64,000 nucleotides of DNA, taken from NCBI GenBank assembly GCA_046262295.1, contig JBHENC010000006.1, positions 248,001 through 312,000 on the forward strand, in the 5' to 3' direction. Below the pieces are notes generated by a model. The model was not told the origin of the DNA, did not search any database, and worked only from the letters and a program-made list of their open reading frames with translations. This document shows, in pieces, positions 15,340-24,538 of this stretch. Origin of the DNA: JBHENC01 sp046262295. Lineage in GTDB: Bacteria > Acidobacteriota > Blastocatellia > Pyrinomonadales > Pyrinomonadaceae. The translations under genes and the position numbers were made by a program. The first letter of the stretch is position 1. Every line of letters starts with the position of its first letter.

Positions 15340-16643
15340 TTGAAATCGTTCGCCGCACGGATACGAAGCAGCGCAAAATCAAGTTGCAGAGCATCGCAGG
15401 TCGCAGCGTCGCGCTTGGAACGGAGCTGCTGACAACCGTCAACAACATAATCGAAGACGTGCGAACACGTGGCGATGCGGCGCTTATTGAGTACACGCGC
15501 CGCTTTGACGATGTCATGCTTGCGCCCGAAGATTTGCGCGTTAAGGAAGAAACTCTGCAACGCTCTGCCGCGCGCGTTGAGGCTCCCGTGCTCGAAGCTT
15601 TGCGCGAAGCTATCAGACGAGTGCGCTTTTTTCACGAACACGAACGCACGGAATCTTGGGAGATAAAAACAGATAACGGCTCGCGTCTGGGGCAACGCAT
15701 CACGCCGGTTGAGCGCGCGGGGTTGTATGTTCCGGGCGGCACGGCGAGCTATCCGTCGTCGGTGGTGATGAACGTCGTGCCCGCGCAGGTCGCTGGCGTC
15801 CCCCGCATCGTCGTCACCACGCCGCCGCGCACGCTCGCGGAAACTCCGGCGGTCGCCGCCGTGTTGCTCGAACTGGGTGTGACGGAAATTTATGCCGTCG
15901 GCGGCGCGCAGGCCATCGCCGCGCTCGCTTACGGAACCGAGACGATTCCGCGTGTTGATAGGATCACGGGGCCGGGCAATAAGTATGTCGCGGCGGCGAA
16001 GAAGATTGTCTTCGGCGCGGTCGGCATTGATTCCATCGCGGGGCCGACGGAGGTCGTCATCATTGCTGACGAAACGGCGCGCGCTTCCTTTGTCGCCGCC
16101 GATTTGCTCGCGCAGGCCGAACACGACGAAGATGCCTCCGCCGTGCTTATCACGACAAGCGACGAACTCGCGAGCGAAGTTTACGAAGAACTCGTTAAGC
16201 AAACGCAGACGCTTCCGCGCCGTGAAATCATCGCGCGTTCGCTCAAGCAGTATGGCGCGATCATCGTCGTTGACGAAATTGCGGAAGCGTGCGCGATTGC
16301 CAACGAATTAGCGCCGGAACATCTGGAAATAATCACGCGGGACGACGATGCGGCGGCGGATTTAATCAAACACGCGGGTGCAATCTTTTTCGGCGCGCAC
16401 ACGCCGGAAGCTGTCGGCGATTATTTCGCGGGGCCGAATCACGTTTTGCCGACGGGCAGCTCCGCGCGTTTCTCTTCGGCGCTCGGCGTGAATGATTTTG
16501 TGCGGCGCACCAGTCTATTGCGCTACTCGCGCGAAGAGATGCGCGACACCGCCGGAATGATCGCCGCGCTCGCGCACGCCGAAGGCTTGCACGCACACGC
16601 GCGTTCGGCGCTGATGCGGGTCGAAGCAAAAGAAGAATCATAA
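15336..16643 (+). CDS. hisD: Histidinol dehydrogenase
   Basis: A 435-residue zinc enzyme catalysing the last two oxidations, histidinol to histidine with NAD. Signature 'ITPVERAGLYVPGGTASYPS', the NAD-binding region 'VDRITGPGNKYVAAAK', 'GIDSIAGPTEVVIIAD' and the catalytic 'ELAPEHLEII' are present. The terminal 'GPNHVLPTGSSARFSSALGV' block is also intact. The ATG at 15336 lies within the hisG stop region (ATGA overlap), indicating translational coupling. Confidence 0.97.
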   Translation: MIEIVRRTDTKQRKIKLQSIAGRSVALGTELLTTVNNIIEDVRTRGDAALIEYTRRFDDVMLAPEDLRVKEETLQRSAARVEAPVLEALREAIRRVRFFHEHERTESWEIKTDNGSRLGQRITPVERAGLYVPGGTASYPSSVVMNVVPAQVAGVPRIVVTTPPRTLAETPAVAAVLLELGVTEIYAVGGAQAIAALAYGTETIPRVDRITGPGNKYVAAAKKIVFGAVGIDSIAGPTEVVIIADETARASFVAADLLAQAEHDEDASAVLITTSDELASEVYEELVKQTQTLPRREIIARSLKQYGAIIVVDEIAEACAIANELAPEHLEIITRDDDAAADLIKHAGAIFFGAHTPEAVGDYFAGPNHVLPTGSSARFSSALGVNDFVRRTSLLRYSREEMRDTAGMIAALAHAEGLHAHARSALMRVEAKEES

Positions 16644-16648
16644 ATTCA

Positions 16649-17731
16649 ATGAACAAATTTCTGGATAACATCAAACCGCCGGTGCGTGAGTTGCGCGCTT
16701 ACACGCTTTCGCCGGATCGCGCATCGGTGAAGATAAATCAGAACGAGAATCCTTTCGATGCGCCGGACGCGATTAAGGAAGAGAGTTTGCGACGGCTGCG
16801 TGCGCGCGAGTGGTCGCGCTATCCAGACTTTGTGCCCGCGAGTTTGCATGAAAAGCTCGCGCGCTTTTCAGGGTGGCGTGCGGACGGCATCATCGCCGGA
16901 AACGGCTCGAACGAATTGATTCAGGCGCTTTTGATGGTGACTATCGGCGAAGGCAAGCGCGTGCTGATTTCCGAACCGACATTTGCGCTTTACAGGCAGG
17001 TTGCAACCGTGCTCGGCGGCGAAGTTAAGAGCGTACCGCTTACTTCCGCCCTGACCTTTGATATTGATGCGCTGCTTCACGCCATCAAAGATGATAACCC
17101 GGACGTGACGATCATCTGTTCACCGAATAATCCGACGGGCTGTGTGATGGATGATGCGGAACTCGTGCGCCTTTTGAAAGCGACGCGCGGAATCATTGCG
17201 GTGGACGAAGCTTACTTCGAGTTTGCCGGACACACTGTCGCGCCGCTTCTCGAAGCGCACCCGAACCTCGTCGTGTTTCGCACGTTCTCGAAAGCGATGG
17301 CGATGGCGGCGCTGCGCGTCGGTTATCTTTTGGCCGCGCCGGAACTGGCGCGCGAGATCGGGAAAGCCGTGCTGCCGTATAATCTCAACGCCGTCTCGCA
17401 AACAATCGCGGAAGTCGCCGTCGAAATGCACGAAGCCGAACTCGCGCCGCTGGTGCAACAGATCATCAGCGAACGCGGGCGACTCTTCGGTGAGTTGAAT
17501 AACATCAAAGGGCTGGCCGCTGTGCCCTCGCGCGCCAACTTTATGCTGGTGCGTCTCGCCCGGATCGAACCGCGCCGTCTCTTTCAAGAACTTTTGCGGC
17601 GCGACATTCTCACGCGGGACGTGAGCGGTTATCCGATGCTCGAAGATTGTTTGCGCTTTAGCGTCGGCACGCCTGCCGAAAACGATCAACTGCTCGCCGC
17701 CTTGCGTGAAATAACCGTTCGGAATCTATAA
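16649..17731 (+). CDS. hisC: Histidinol-phosphate aminotransferase
   Basis: A 360-residue PLP-dependent class I/II aminotransferase converting imidazole-acetol phosphate to histidinol phosphate. 'NQNENPFDAP', 'GNGSNELIQALL', 'CSPNNPTGCV', 'VDEAYFEFAG' and the PLP-lysine segment 'FRTFSKAMAMAALRVGY' are diagnostic. The C-terminal Arg that binds substrate carboxylate is in 'LRFSVGTPAEND'. It follows hisD by five bases. Confidence 0.95.
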   Translation: MNKFLDNIKPPVRELRAYTLSPDRASVKINQNENPFDAPDAIKEESLRRLRAREWSRYPDFVPASLHEKLARFSGWRADGIIAGNGSNELIQALLMVTIGEGKRVLISEPTFALYRQVATVLGGEVKSVPLTSALTFDIDALLHAIKDDNPDVTIICSPNNPTGCVMDDAELVRLLKATRGIIAVDEAYFEFAGHTVAPLLEAHPNLVVFRTFSKAMAMAALRVGYLLAAPELAREIGKAVLPYNLNAVSQTIAEVAVEMHEAELAPLVQQIISERGRLFGELNNIKGLAAVPSRANFMLVRLARIEPRRLFQELLRRDILTRDVSGYPMLEDCLRFSVGTPAENDQLLAALREITVRNL

Positions 17732-17739
17732 TCGAACTT

Positions 17740-18348
17740 ATGAGCACTCAAATACAAACAGTCGCGCGCAACGCGGACGTTCACCGGCAAACGAAAGAGA
17801 CGGACGTTCGCATCCTGCTTAATCTGGACGGCAGCGGGCAATCGAAGATTGAAACCGGCGTCGCGTTTCTCGATCATATGCTCGAACTGTTTGCGCGTCA
17901 TGGACTCTTCGATCTTGACATCAAGTGTCGCGGCGATCTGCACATAGACGATCATCATTCGGTGGAAGACGTCGGCATCTCGCTCGGGCAGGCGTTCGCG
18001 CAAGGCTTGGGCGACAAGGCGGGAATCGCGCGCTACGGTTCGGCGTATGTTCCGATGGACGAAGCTTTGTGCCGCGCGTGCGTTGATCTGTCGGGACGCT
18101 TTTACCTTGTTTACGAAGCCGAAACACAGCGGCACACCGTCGGGAATTTTTCGACGGAGTTGGCCGAACATTTCTGGCGCTCGTTTGCCGAAGCCCTGCG
18201 CTGTAATCTTCACATAGACCTTTTGCGCGGGCGCAACACGCACCACATTTTAGAAGCGACGTTCAAGGCGACGGCGCGTGCGCTGCGGCAGGCGTGCGAA
18301 CGCGATCCGCGCGTTGAAGGCGTCTTGAGCACGAAAGGATCGCTGTAA
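17740..18348 (+). CDS. hisB: Imidazoleglycerol-phosphate dehydratase
   Basis: A 202-residue monofunctional dehydratase with the duplicated metal-binding motifs: 'TGVAFLDHMLELFARHG' and 'HIDDHHSVEDVGI' in the first half, 'ELAEHFWRSFAE' and 'NTHHILEATFKATARALR' in the second. It lacks the N-terminal phosphatase domain of enterobacterial HisB. The phosphatase step is instead assigned to the inositol-monophosphatase-like gene at the operon end. Confidence 0.97.
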   Translation: MSTQIQTVARNADVHRQTKETDVRILLNLDGSGQSKIETGVAFLDHMLELFARHGLFDLDIKCRGDLHIDDHHSVEDVGISLGQAFAQGLGDKAGIARYGSAYVPMDEALCRACVDLSGRFYLVYEAETQRHTVGNFSTELAEHFWRSFAEALRCNLHIDLLRGRNTHHILEATFKATARALRQACERDPRVEGVLSTKGSL

Positions 18349-18353
18349 ACATT

Positions 18354-18995
18354 TTGGCTGCTTCTTCAATAGCGCGGGTGGCGATTATTGATTACGGTGT
18401 GGGGAATCTGCGCTCGGTCGAGAAGGCTTTCGCGGCGATGGATTGCGACGCGGTTGTGAGCACTGATGAGCGTGTGCTGCGCGAAGCCGAGCGATTGGTG
18501 TTACCCGGCGTCGGCGCATTCGCCGCGTGCATGAAGGCGCTCACAGAGCGCGGCTTCGACGGGTTGGTGCGCGAGCGTGTCCGCGAAGGTACGCCGCTCT
18601 TAGGCGTGTGCGTCGGGATGCAAATGCTCTTCGAGGAATCGGAAGAGTTCGGGCGAAGCGTTGGCCTGGGGCTGCTGCGCGGGCGCGTGCGCCGCTTCAC
18701 GAACGAACTATTAGTGCCGCAGGTCGGCTGGAATCAAGTGAAACAACAGCGCACGCATCCGCTTCTGGCGAACATCGCAGACGACGCTTTCTTTTATTTC
18801 GTACATTCGTATTACTGCGAGGCGGCAGACGCGCGCGACGTTCTCGGCGAAACGGAATACGGCACGCCGTATGCTTCCATCGTCGCCCGTGCGAACATTT
18901 GCGGCGTGCAGTTTCACCCGGAAAAGAGCCAGACGACGGGGCTGCAACTTCTCAAAAATTTTGCGGAAAGTGATTTTGTCGCGCTTAAAAGCTGA
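18354..18995 (+). CDS. hisH: Imidazole glycerol phosphate synthase, glutaminase subunit
   Basis: A 213-residue class I glutamine amidotransferase. 'VAIIDYGVGNLRSVEKAF' opens the fold. The nucleophile Cys is in 'PLLGVCVGMQMLFEES' and the catalytic His/Glu in 'NICGVQFHPEKSQTTGLQLL'. It feeds ammonia to HisF, encoded immediately downstream with a one-base stop/start overlap (TGATG). The start used is TTG 18354, five bases after hisB; an internal start nearer 'VAIIDYG' is possible. hisA, usually next to hisH, is absent here. Confidence 0.95.
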   Translation: MAASSIARVAIIDYGVGNLRSVEKAFAAMDCDAVVSTDERVLREAERLVLPGVGAFAACMKALTERGFDGLVRERVREGTPLLGVCVGMQMLFEESEEFGRSVGLGLLRGRVRRFTNELLVPQVGWNQVKQQRTHPLLANIADDAFFYFVHSYYCEAADARDVLGETEYGTPYASIVARANICGVQFHPEKSQTTGLQLLKNFAESDFVALKS

Positions 18996-19762
18996 TGCTG
19001 GCGAAACGTATTATTCCGTGTCTTGATGTGGATCGCGGGCGCGTGGTCAAGGGCTTGCGCTTTGTGTCGCTCGTTGATGCAGGCGATCCGGTGGAGCAGG
19101 GCAGGCGTTACGACGCGGAGGGCGCGGACGAGTTGACGTTTCTGGACATCACGGCGTCGTCGGATAAGCGCGCCATCGTCGCGCAACTCGTGCGCCGTGT
19201 GGCCGATGAAGTTTTCATTCCGCTTACGGTCGGCGGCGGCATCGGTACGGTCGAAGACGTGCGCGCCGTTTTGCGCGCGGGCGCTGATAAGATTTCTCTC
19301 AATACGGCGGCGGTGAAACGTCCCGAACTAATCAGCGAAGGCGCAGAGACGTTCGGAAGTCAATGTATGGTCGTGGCGATTGACGCACGGCGCAGAAATT
19401 TGTCCGACGCAAAAGACGGCTGGGATGTGTGGACGCACGGCGGAAGAGAAAACGTCGGCTGGGATGCAATTGAATGGGCAGTGCGCGCGGAAAAACTCGG
19501 CGCGGGCGAAATACTTTTGACGAGCATGGACAAGGACGGCACGCGCGACGGTTACGATATCGAACTAACGCGCGCGGTCGCCGATGCGGTGCGGATTCCT
19601 GTGATCGCTTCGGGTGGAGCGGGAAAGCTCGAAGATTTCTACGAAGCGTTGACAGCAGGCGGCGCGAGCGCGGTGCTTGCCGCTTCGCTTTTTCATTTCG
19701 GCCAGCTCAAGATCGGCGAAGTTAAAGATTATTTGCGCGGGCGCGGAGTCGTGATGCGATGA
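18995..19762 (+). CDS. hisF: Imidazole glycerol phosphate synthase, cyclase subunit
   Basis: A 255-residue (beta/alpha)8 barrel. It starts 'MLAKRIIPCLDVDRGRVVKG' with catalytic Asp in 'CLDVD', has phosphate loop 'PLTVGGGIGTVEDV', and the second catalytic Asp in 'LTSMDKDGTRDGYD'. The 'VIASGGAGKLEDF' phosphate site is intact. It couples to HisH and overlaps hisIE by four bases. Confidence 0.97.
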   Translation: MLAKRIIPCLDVDRGRVVKGLRFVSLVDAGDPVEQGRRYDAEGADELTFLDITASSDKRAIVAQLVRRVADEVFIPLTVGGGIGTVEDVRAVLRAGADKISLNTAAVKRPELISEGAETFGSQCMVVAIDARRRNLSDAKDGWDVWTHGGRENVGWDAIEWAVRAEKLGAGEILLTSMDKDGTRDGYDIELTRAVADAVRIPVIASGGAGKLEDFYEALTAGGASAVLAASLFHFGQLKIGEVKDYLRGRGVVMR

Positions 19763-20418
19763 TTGAAATCGAAGACGTAAAGTTTGACGAGCGCGGCCTT
19801 GTGCCCGCCGTCGTGCAGGACGCGCGCACGAGAGAAGTGCTGACGCTCGCCTACATGAACGCGGAGAGTCTGGCACGCACGCTCCATGAAGGCGAGACAT
19901 GGTTCTGGTCGCGCTCGCGTCGAGAGTTGTGGCATAAGGGCGAAACTTCCGGCAACACTCAGCGCGTCGTCCATGTACAACTCGATTGCGACCAAGATGC
20001 GCTCGTCGTGCTGGTCGAACCGACAGGCCCCGCGTGTCATACGGGAGCGCGTTCCTGTTTTCAGAGCGACGAGGAAGACGCGCGTTCGATGAATCTTGAA
20101 AGTATGGATGACGCGCGAGACTTGGGCGCGACGCTCGAAAAGCTCTACGCCGTTATCGAAAGCCGCAAAGCGGAAAGGCCGGAAGGCTCGTATACGACCT
20201 ATCTGTTCGATAAGGGTTTGGATAAAATCTTAAAGAAGGTTGGCGAGGAATCCGCCGAAACAATCATCGCCGCGAAGAACGAAGACTCACCGGCGCTCGT
20301 CTCTGAAACATCCGATCTGCTTTATCATTTGATGGTGTTGTTGGTCGAACGCGGCGTGAAACTCGAAGACGTGCGGCGTGAGCTTGCCATGCGCGGCGGA
20401 AGGCAAAAGGAACAATGA
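19759..20418 (+). CDS. hisIE: Bifunctional phosphoribosyl-AMP cyclohydrolase / phosphoribosyl-ATP pyrophosphatase
   Basis: A 219-residue fusion. Residues 1-115 are HisI, with zinc/metal motifs 'TWFWSRSRRELWHKGETSGN', 'QLDCDQDALVV' and 'ACHTGARSCF'. Residues 120-219 are HisE, an all-alpha NTP pyrophosphatase: 'LEKLYAVIESRK', 'KKVGEESAETIIAAKN', 'ETSDLLYHLMVLLVERG'. It performs steps two and three of the pathway and overlaps hisN by four bases. Confidence 0.97.
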   Translation: MIEIEDVKFDERGLVPAVVQDARTREVLTLAYMNAESLARTLHEGETWFWSRSRRELWHKGETSGNTQRVVHVQLDCDQDALVVLVEPTGPACHTGARSCFQSDEEDARSMNLESMDDARDLGATLEKLYAVIESRKAERPEGSYTTYLFDKGLDKILKKVGEESAETIIAAKNEDSPALVSETSDLLYHLMVLLVERGVKLEDVRRELAMRGGRQKEQ

Positions 20419-21206
20419 GCGCAAGCGATGCGGACTTAAAGCAGTTGCTGGATTTCGCCGTTGAGATGGCGCGCGGCGCGGGCGATATCACGTTGCGCTA
20501 TTTTCATCGCTTGACGGCGGCGACGACCAAACGCAAAGCGGACGGCTCGTTTGTCACGGCGGCAGACCGCGAAGCCGAAAGCTATTTGCGCGCGCGCATC
20601 GCGGAGAGCTTTCCGCAAGACGCCATCTTGGGCGAAGAAGAGGGCGAGCGCGCCGGATCATCCGGCAGGCGTTGGATCGTTGACCCGATTGACGGCACGT
20701 ACTCGTTCGTTCACGGCGTGCCGCTCTATGCCGTGCTGATCGGCTTAGAGATTGACGGCGAACCCGCGCTCGGTGTCGTCAATCTTCCGGCGCTCGGCGA
20801 AATTGTTTACGCCGCACGCGGCACGGGCTGTTTCTGGAACGGTGAACGCACAGCCGTCTCCACCACCGCATCGCTCGATCAAGCGTTAGTTCTCTCGACG
20901 GACTTCGGAACGTGCGCGGCTTACGGTTTCGGCGCGGCGGCGGAAGAGTTGCAATCACGCGCGCAGGCGCGGCGCACGTGGGGCGATGCTTACGGTCATG
21001 CGCTTGTTGCGACGGGGCGCGCGGACGTGATGCTAGACCCCGTGATGAACGTCTGGGACTGCGCCGCGCTGCTGCCCATCATCGAAGAAGCGGGCGGCAC
21101 GTTTACGGATTGGCGCGGGCAACGAACGATTCACGGCGGCAACGCCATCTCTACCAACGGTGCGCTGCTCGAAGCGGTCATGAACGTCGTCGAAGGTCGG
21201 GCTTAA
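20415..21206 (+). CDS. hisN: Inositol-monophosphatase-family histidinol-phosphatase
   Basis: A 263-residue Mg-dependent phosphatase. Metal-ligand motifs are 'GSFVTAADREAE', 'ILGEEEGE', 'WIVDPIDGTYSFVHGVPLYA' and 'NVWDCAALLPIIEEAGG'. The fold is shared with inositol monophosphatases and 3'-nucleotidases. Position as last gene of the his operon, with a four-base overlap, points to histidinol-phosphate as substrate, filling the gap left by monofunctional HisB. Confidence 0.88.
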   Translation: MSASDADLKQLLDFAVEMARGAGDITLRYFHRLTAATTKRKADGSFVTAADREAESYLRARIAESFPQDAILGEEEGERAGSSGRRWIVDPIDGTYSFVHGVPLYAVLIGLEIDGEPALGVVNLPALGEIVYAARGTGCFWNGERTAVSTTASLDQALVLSTDFGTCAAYGFGAAAEELQSRAQARRTWGDAYGHALVATGRADVMLDPVMNVWDCAALLPIIEEAGGTFTDWRGQRTIHGGNAISTNGALLEAVMNVVEGRA

Positions 21207-21216
21207 AAGATTAATC

Positions 21217-21753
21217 TCACCCGCTCGAATTTTTGACGCGGTAAGAAACCAGCACGCAGCCGTTCTTGAAAGTCTTGCATTCAAGCAGTTCCAGATTAAT
21301 TTGCTGTTTCATTTCGTGAAACAACGGAATACCGGAACCGAGCAAAACAGGGTGAATGTTGAAGCTGATTTCATCAATCAGGTTCGCCTCGAAAAGCGGT
21401 TTCGCCAGCTCGCCTCCACCCATCACAAAGATGTTTTTGCCTTCTTCCGTTTTTAACTTGCGCACAAAATCGGCAACATCTTCCCGGATGATTTCTACGT
21501 TCTTATCCGAACTTTCTTTCAACGTGCGCGAAAGGACATAATTTTTCACGCCCGGATAAGCCGGAAAAGGCGAACCGCTTTTCAGCACTGGTTCGTAAGT
21601 TTTGCGCCCTATCACCACCGCGTCAATGTTCTTCCAAAATTCTGTCATCGCGGAATTGGCTTCATCGCCTCCAAGAATCCAATCAAACGAGCCATCTTTG
21701 CGGGCAATGTAATTATCAAGACTATTGGCAATGCTGAATTTTACCTTTCGCAT
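21217..21753 (-). CDS. RibD C-terminal / dihydrofolate-reductase-like protein
   Basis: A 178-residue protein of the RibD_C/DHFR-like NADPH reductase superfamily. 'KVKFSIANSLDNYIAR', 'VVIGRKTYEPVL', 'NIFVMGGGELAKPLFEANLI' and 'PVLLGSGIPLFHE' are the family landmarks. The physiological substrate is unknown; these stand-alone proteins are rarely true folate or riboflavin enzymes. A strong AAGGAGG sits nine bases upstream of the start, and it follows queG by 12 bp, so it is the second gene of that transcript. Confidence 0.85.
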   Translation of the reverse strand: MRKVKFSIANSLDNYIARKDGSFDWILGGDEANSAMTEFWKNIDAVVIGRKTYEPVLKSGSPFPAYPGVKNYVLSRTLKESSDKNVEIIREDVADFVRKLKTEEGKNIFVMGGGELAKPLFEANLIDEISFNIHPVLLGSGIPLFHEMKQQINLELLECKTFKNGCVLVSYRVKNSSG

Positions 21754-21765
21754 TTTGATGCCTCC

Positions 21766-22770
21766 TTAGCTAAGGGCGTTTGGTTCTTCATCCTCTGCGG
21801 CGGGATGTGTGTGGTGTTTGAGCAATGCGCGGGCGTTACGCTGGAGGCCGGAGAGTTTGGCGCGCTTGATGGGGCTTTTACGGAAGCGTGCGGCGTAGGC
21901 TTCGGGCGATAGTTCGAGGAGTTTCAGAAGGTTCAGGGAAACGCTGTCGGCGCGCGGTTCAAAGCGTGTTTCGTGGGTCGGCTGCTCGAAACGATTCCAG
22001 GGGCACACGTCCTGACAGATGTCGCAGCCGTAAAGCCAGCCGTCGAGATGGGAAGCGACGTTTGCGGGAAGATCGGGTTCGCGCAATTCGATGGTGGCGT
22101 AGGAGATGCAACGGTTGGAATCAACGATGCGCGGCTCCGTAATCGCGCCGGTCGGACACGCTTCGAGGCAGAGCGTACACGTGCCGCAGTGGTCTTCTAT
22201 TTTTTCCGCATCGTATTCCAATTCCAGATTAAGCAGTAGTTCACCTAAGAAGACCCACGAGCCGTATTCGCGTGTGATTAAGTTGGAGTGTTTGCCGATC
22301 CAGCCGAGACCGGCGCGCGCCGCCCAAGCTTTGTCCATCATCGGTTGTATATCAACGCACGGTTTGCCTTCGGCGTGCGGCCACTCTTCTTTGATCCACG
22401 CGAGCAACGCGCGCAATTTTTCGCCGACAACGTCGTGATAATCGTCGCCCCACGCATAGCGCGAGACTTTGCCGCGCGCCGGATCGTTTGAATGCTTATG
22501 CGGCGTGTAGTAGTTGAGCGCGACGACGATGACCGAGCGCGCCGCCGGAAAGAGAAGGCGCGGGTCTGTGCGCTTTTCCGGTTCGCGCGCCATCCATTGC
22601 ATTTCGCCTTGAAAGCCGCGCTGTAACCATTCTTCCAAACGCGCGCGTTCCTTTGTGAGCGGTTCGGCGCACACGATCCCGACTTTGTCGAAGCCGAGTT
22701 CGCGCGCGCTCTGCTTGATTTTTCGGGAAAGCAGCGCCGGACTTCTTGGCGTGTTAATAGCTGTATTCAT
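21766..22770 (-). CDS. queG: Epoxyqueuosine reductase
   Basis: A 334-residue cobalamin- and iron-sulfur-dependent enzyme reducing epoxyqueuosine to queuosine in tRNA. 'ALNYYTP', 'MDKAWAARAGLGWIGKHSNL' and the two 4Fe-4S motifs 'CGTCTLCLEACPTGAI' and 'GCDICQDVCPWN' identify it. A HEAT-like tail ('KRAKLSGLQRNARALL') is shortened compared with long versions. It heads a two-gene minus-strand operon. Confidence 0.95.
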   Translation of the reverse strand: MNTAINTPRSPALLSRKIKQSARELGFDKVGIVCAEPLTKERARLEEWLQRGFQGEMQWMAREPEKRTDPRLLFPAARSVIVVALNYYTPHKHSNDPARGKVSRYAWGDDYHDVVGEKLRALLAWIKEEWPHAEGKPCVDIQPMMDKAWAARAGLGWIGKHSNLITREYGSWVFLGELLLNLELEYDAEKIEDHCGTCTLCLEACPTGAITEPRIVDSNRCISYATIELREPDLPANVASHLDGWLYGCDICQDVCPWNRFEQPTHETRFEPRADSVSLNLLKLLELSPEAYAARFRKSPIKRAKLSGLQRNARALLKHHTHPAAEDEEPNALS

Positions 22771-23120
22771 GGCGAAAGCTGAAGACTCTTTTGAAGCATT
22801 GGCGAATATGGTAAAGCCGCCGCACGCAGTTAATCAAGCGCGTAGACTTTGATAAAGAGAATTCATCGTTCGTTAATTGCGCAGGCCGGTAATAATTTAC
22901 TTCGCATCTTTCCGGCAGACGAATCGAAGCGTGCGCGTGTTCGTCGCGTGTTCGTCTTGCCAAACATACTTTGACCCGTTAAGCTCATCGAAGGTTTGCG
23001 TGGTGCCTCCTCCTCCACCCCGCCGCTCTCCCGTTCAGGTAAGGAACTTTGCCCGCATCGAACATAAAAATTTGCGTGCGGGAATTTTGTGAAATTGAAA
23101 GCGCAGGCACGAATTTAAGG
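22771..23120. other. Divergent intergenic region queG / nagZ
   Basis: No gene, repeat or clear promoter box could be supported. The open frames here have no ribosome site and read like shadows of GC bias. Promoters for both divergent genes should lie here. Confidence 0.4.
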
Positions 23121-24392
23121 ATGAAGATCGAGCAAGAGTTGGCACAAGATGCAGCACGGCGGGCAGAGCAAATCACCGCAAACGACAATCTCTCCATCAA
23201 AGAAAAGGCCGGAAGACTTCTCTTTATAGGTCTTCCCGGAACGCGCCTCTCAAGGCATACGCGCGCCTTGATCGAAGAGGTCAAGCCGGGCGGCGTCGTG
23301 CTCTTCGGGCGCAACATTGAATCCGCTTCGCAGGTCGCGTTGCTCACGGCGCAGATACGCGACGCAGCGGGCAGCGGCGGCGTGCTCATCGGCGTCGATC
23401 AGGAAGGCGGCCTCGTTGATCGCTTTCGGGAAATCTGCGAGCCGATGCCGTCCGCGAAAGCCGTGCGCGAAGCCGGCCAAACAGAGCTGGCGCAAAAGTT
23501 CGGCGAGTTTTCGGCGCGGGCGTTGCGGTTGCTCGGCTTCAACATCAACTTCGCGCCGGTGCTTGATCTTTCCGGCGATAATCATGACAACGGATTGCGC
23601 GGCAGAACCTTCGGGGCGTATGCGGCGGAAGTTTCGAGGCTCGCGGGCGCGTATGTAGATGGCTTGCAACAGGGCGGCGTAATCGCCTGCGGCAAGCATT
23701 TTCCGGGACTCGGCGGATCGAGCGTTGATTCGCACAGGCGGCTGCCCGTTGTGAAGCATTCGTGGGACGAGATTTTCGAGCGCGATTTAGTGCCGTTCAT
23801 GGACTTGCTGTTTCACCGTCCGGGCGAGCGGCTGCATTCCGTGATGGTGAGCCACGCGGCGTTTCCCGAAGTTTCCGAATTTCTGCAAGCGTGGTTTCGC
23901 CGCACGCGCGATCTGCCGAGCCTTGAAGACTTGCATCAATTGCCCGCGACGATCAGCGGCAACGTCGTGATGCGTCTGCTTCGTCAGGCCTTGAAATTCG
24001 ACGGCCTCGTTATCACGGACGATATGGAGATGGGCGCAGTCGTGCAAACGCTCTCCGTTGCCGAAGCCTCTTTGCGCGCCGTTCAAGCGGGTTCGGATAT
24101 GATCCTGATTTGCGAGCAGGAAGCGAATTTCGTCGCCGCGCGTGATGCGATTGTCGAGGCGGTGGAAAAGGGAGAGCTGGCACTGGATGCGCTCGACCGC
24201 GCCACCCGGAGAATTAATCGCGTGCTCGAAGTGGCGTCCGAATATGAGCCGTTCGATCAAGAAGATTTCGACGTCGTGTCCCGCGATATCGCCGAACTCA
24301 AACGCGCTCTCAAGGCCGCCGAAAACGACGAAGAGTATTCGCCGCTGTTCGGCACGGAAGAAGGCAAAACGCGCCGCTCCTCCAACTTCTGA
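23121..24392 (+). CDS. nagZ: Glycoside hydrolase family 3, beta-N-acetylhexosaminidase-like
   Basis: About 423 residues starting MKIEQELAQDAAR. The GH3 signature 'GKHFPGLGGSSVDSHRRLP' (with the catalytic-loop Asp/His pair), 'VLIGVDQEGGLVDRF', 'FAPVLDLSG' and 'FDGLVITDDMEMGAV' (nucleophile Asp in the 'ITDDMEM' block) are all present. NagZ-type enzymes remove N-acetylglucosamine from muropeptides in wall recycling. It has no signal peptide, agreeing with a cytoplasmic role. An upstream extension of the frame to 23049 lacks family similarity. It stands alone, 146 bp before a sigma-factor gene. Confidence 0.88.
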   Translation: MKIEQELAQDAARRAEQITANDNLSIKEKAGRLLFIGLPGTRLSRHTRALIEEVKPGGVVLFGRNIESASQVALLTAQIRDAAGSGGVLIGVDQEGGLVDRFREICEPMPSAKAVREAGQTELAQKFGEFSARALRLLGFNINFAPVLDLSGDNHDNGLRGRTFGAYAAEVSRLAGAYVDGLQQGGVIACGKHFPGLGGSSVDSHRRLPVVKHSWDEIFERDLVPFMDLLFHRPGERLHSVMVSHAAFPEVSEFLQAWFRRTRDLPSLEDLHQLPATISGNVVMRLLRQALKFDGLVITDDMEMGAVVQTLSVAEASLRAVQAGSDMILICEQEANFVAARDAIVEAVEKGELALDALDRATRRINRVLEVASEYEPFDQEDFDVVSRDIAELKRALKAAENDEEYSPLFGTEEGKTRRSSNF

Positions 24393-24467
24393 CGCCTGCG
24401 CCCGTCCGACTTCCAAAACAACTTTCACACCGTTTTTCTCGAACCGCATCTTCTCAACACAACTTTC

Positions 24468-24497
24468 GGGAACTTTTTCGTTGCGCCGGGCGAATCT
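24468..24497 (+). promoter_or_regulatory. Possible ECF-type promoter of the sigma/anti-sigma operon
   Basis: GGGAAC (24468-24473) followed after 18 bases by GAATCT resembles the GGAAC -35 box used by many ECF sigma factors. It lies 41 bases upstream of an ECF sigma gene, suggesting autoregulation. The -10 box is not decisive. Confidence 0.35.
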
Positions 24498-24538
24498 CTT
24501 ATGAACGCTGCAAACGCTTCAGACTCGTTAAAGAAACG

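Noticed and set aside
15264..16202. 312-codon minus-strand frame opposite hisD
   Set aside because: hisD is intact and conserved on the other strand; the reverse frame is a codon-bias artefact.
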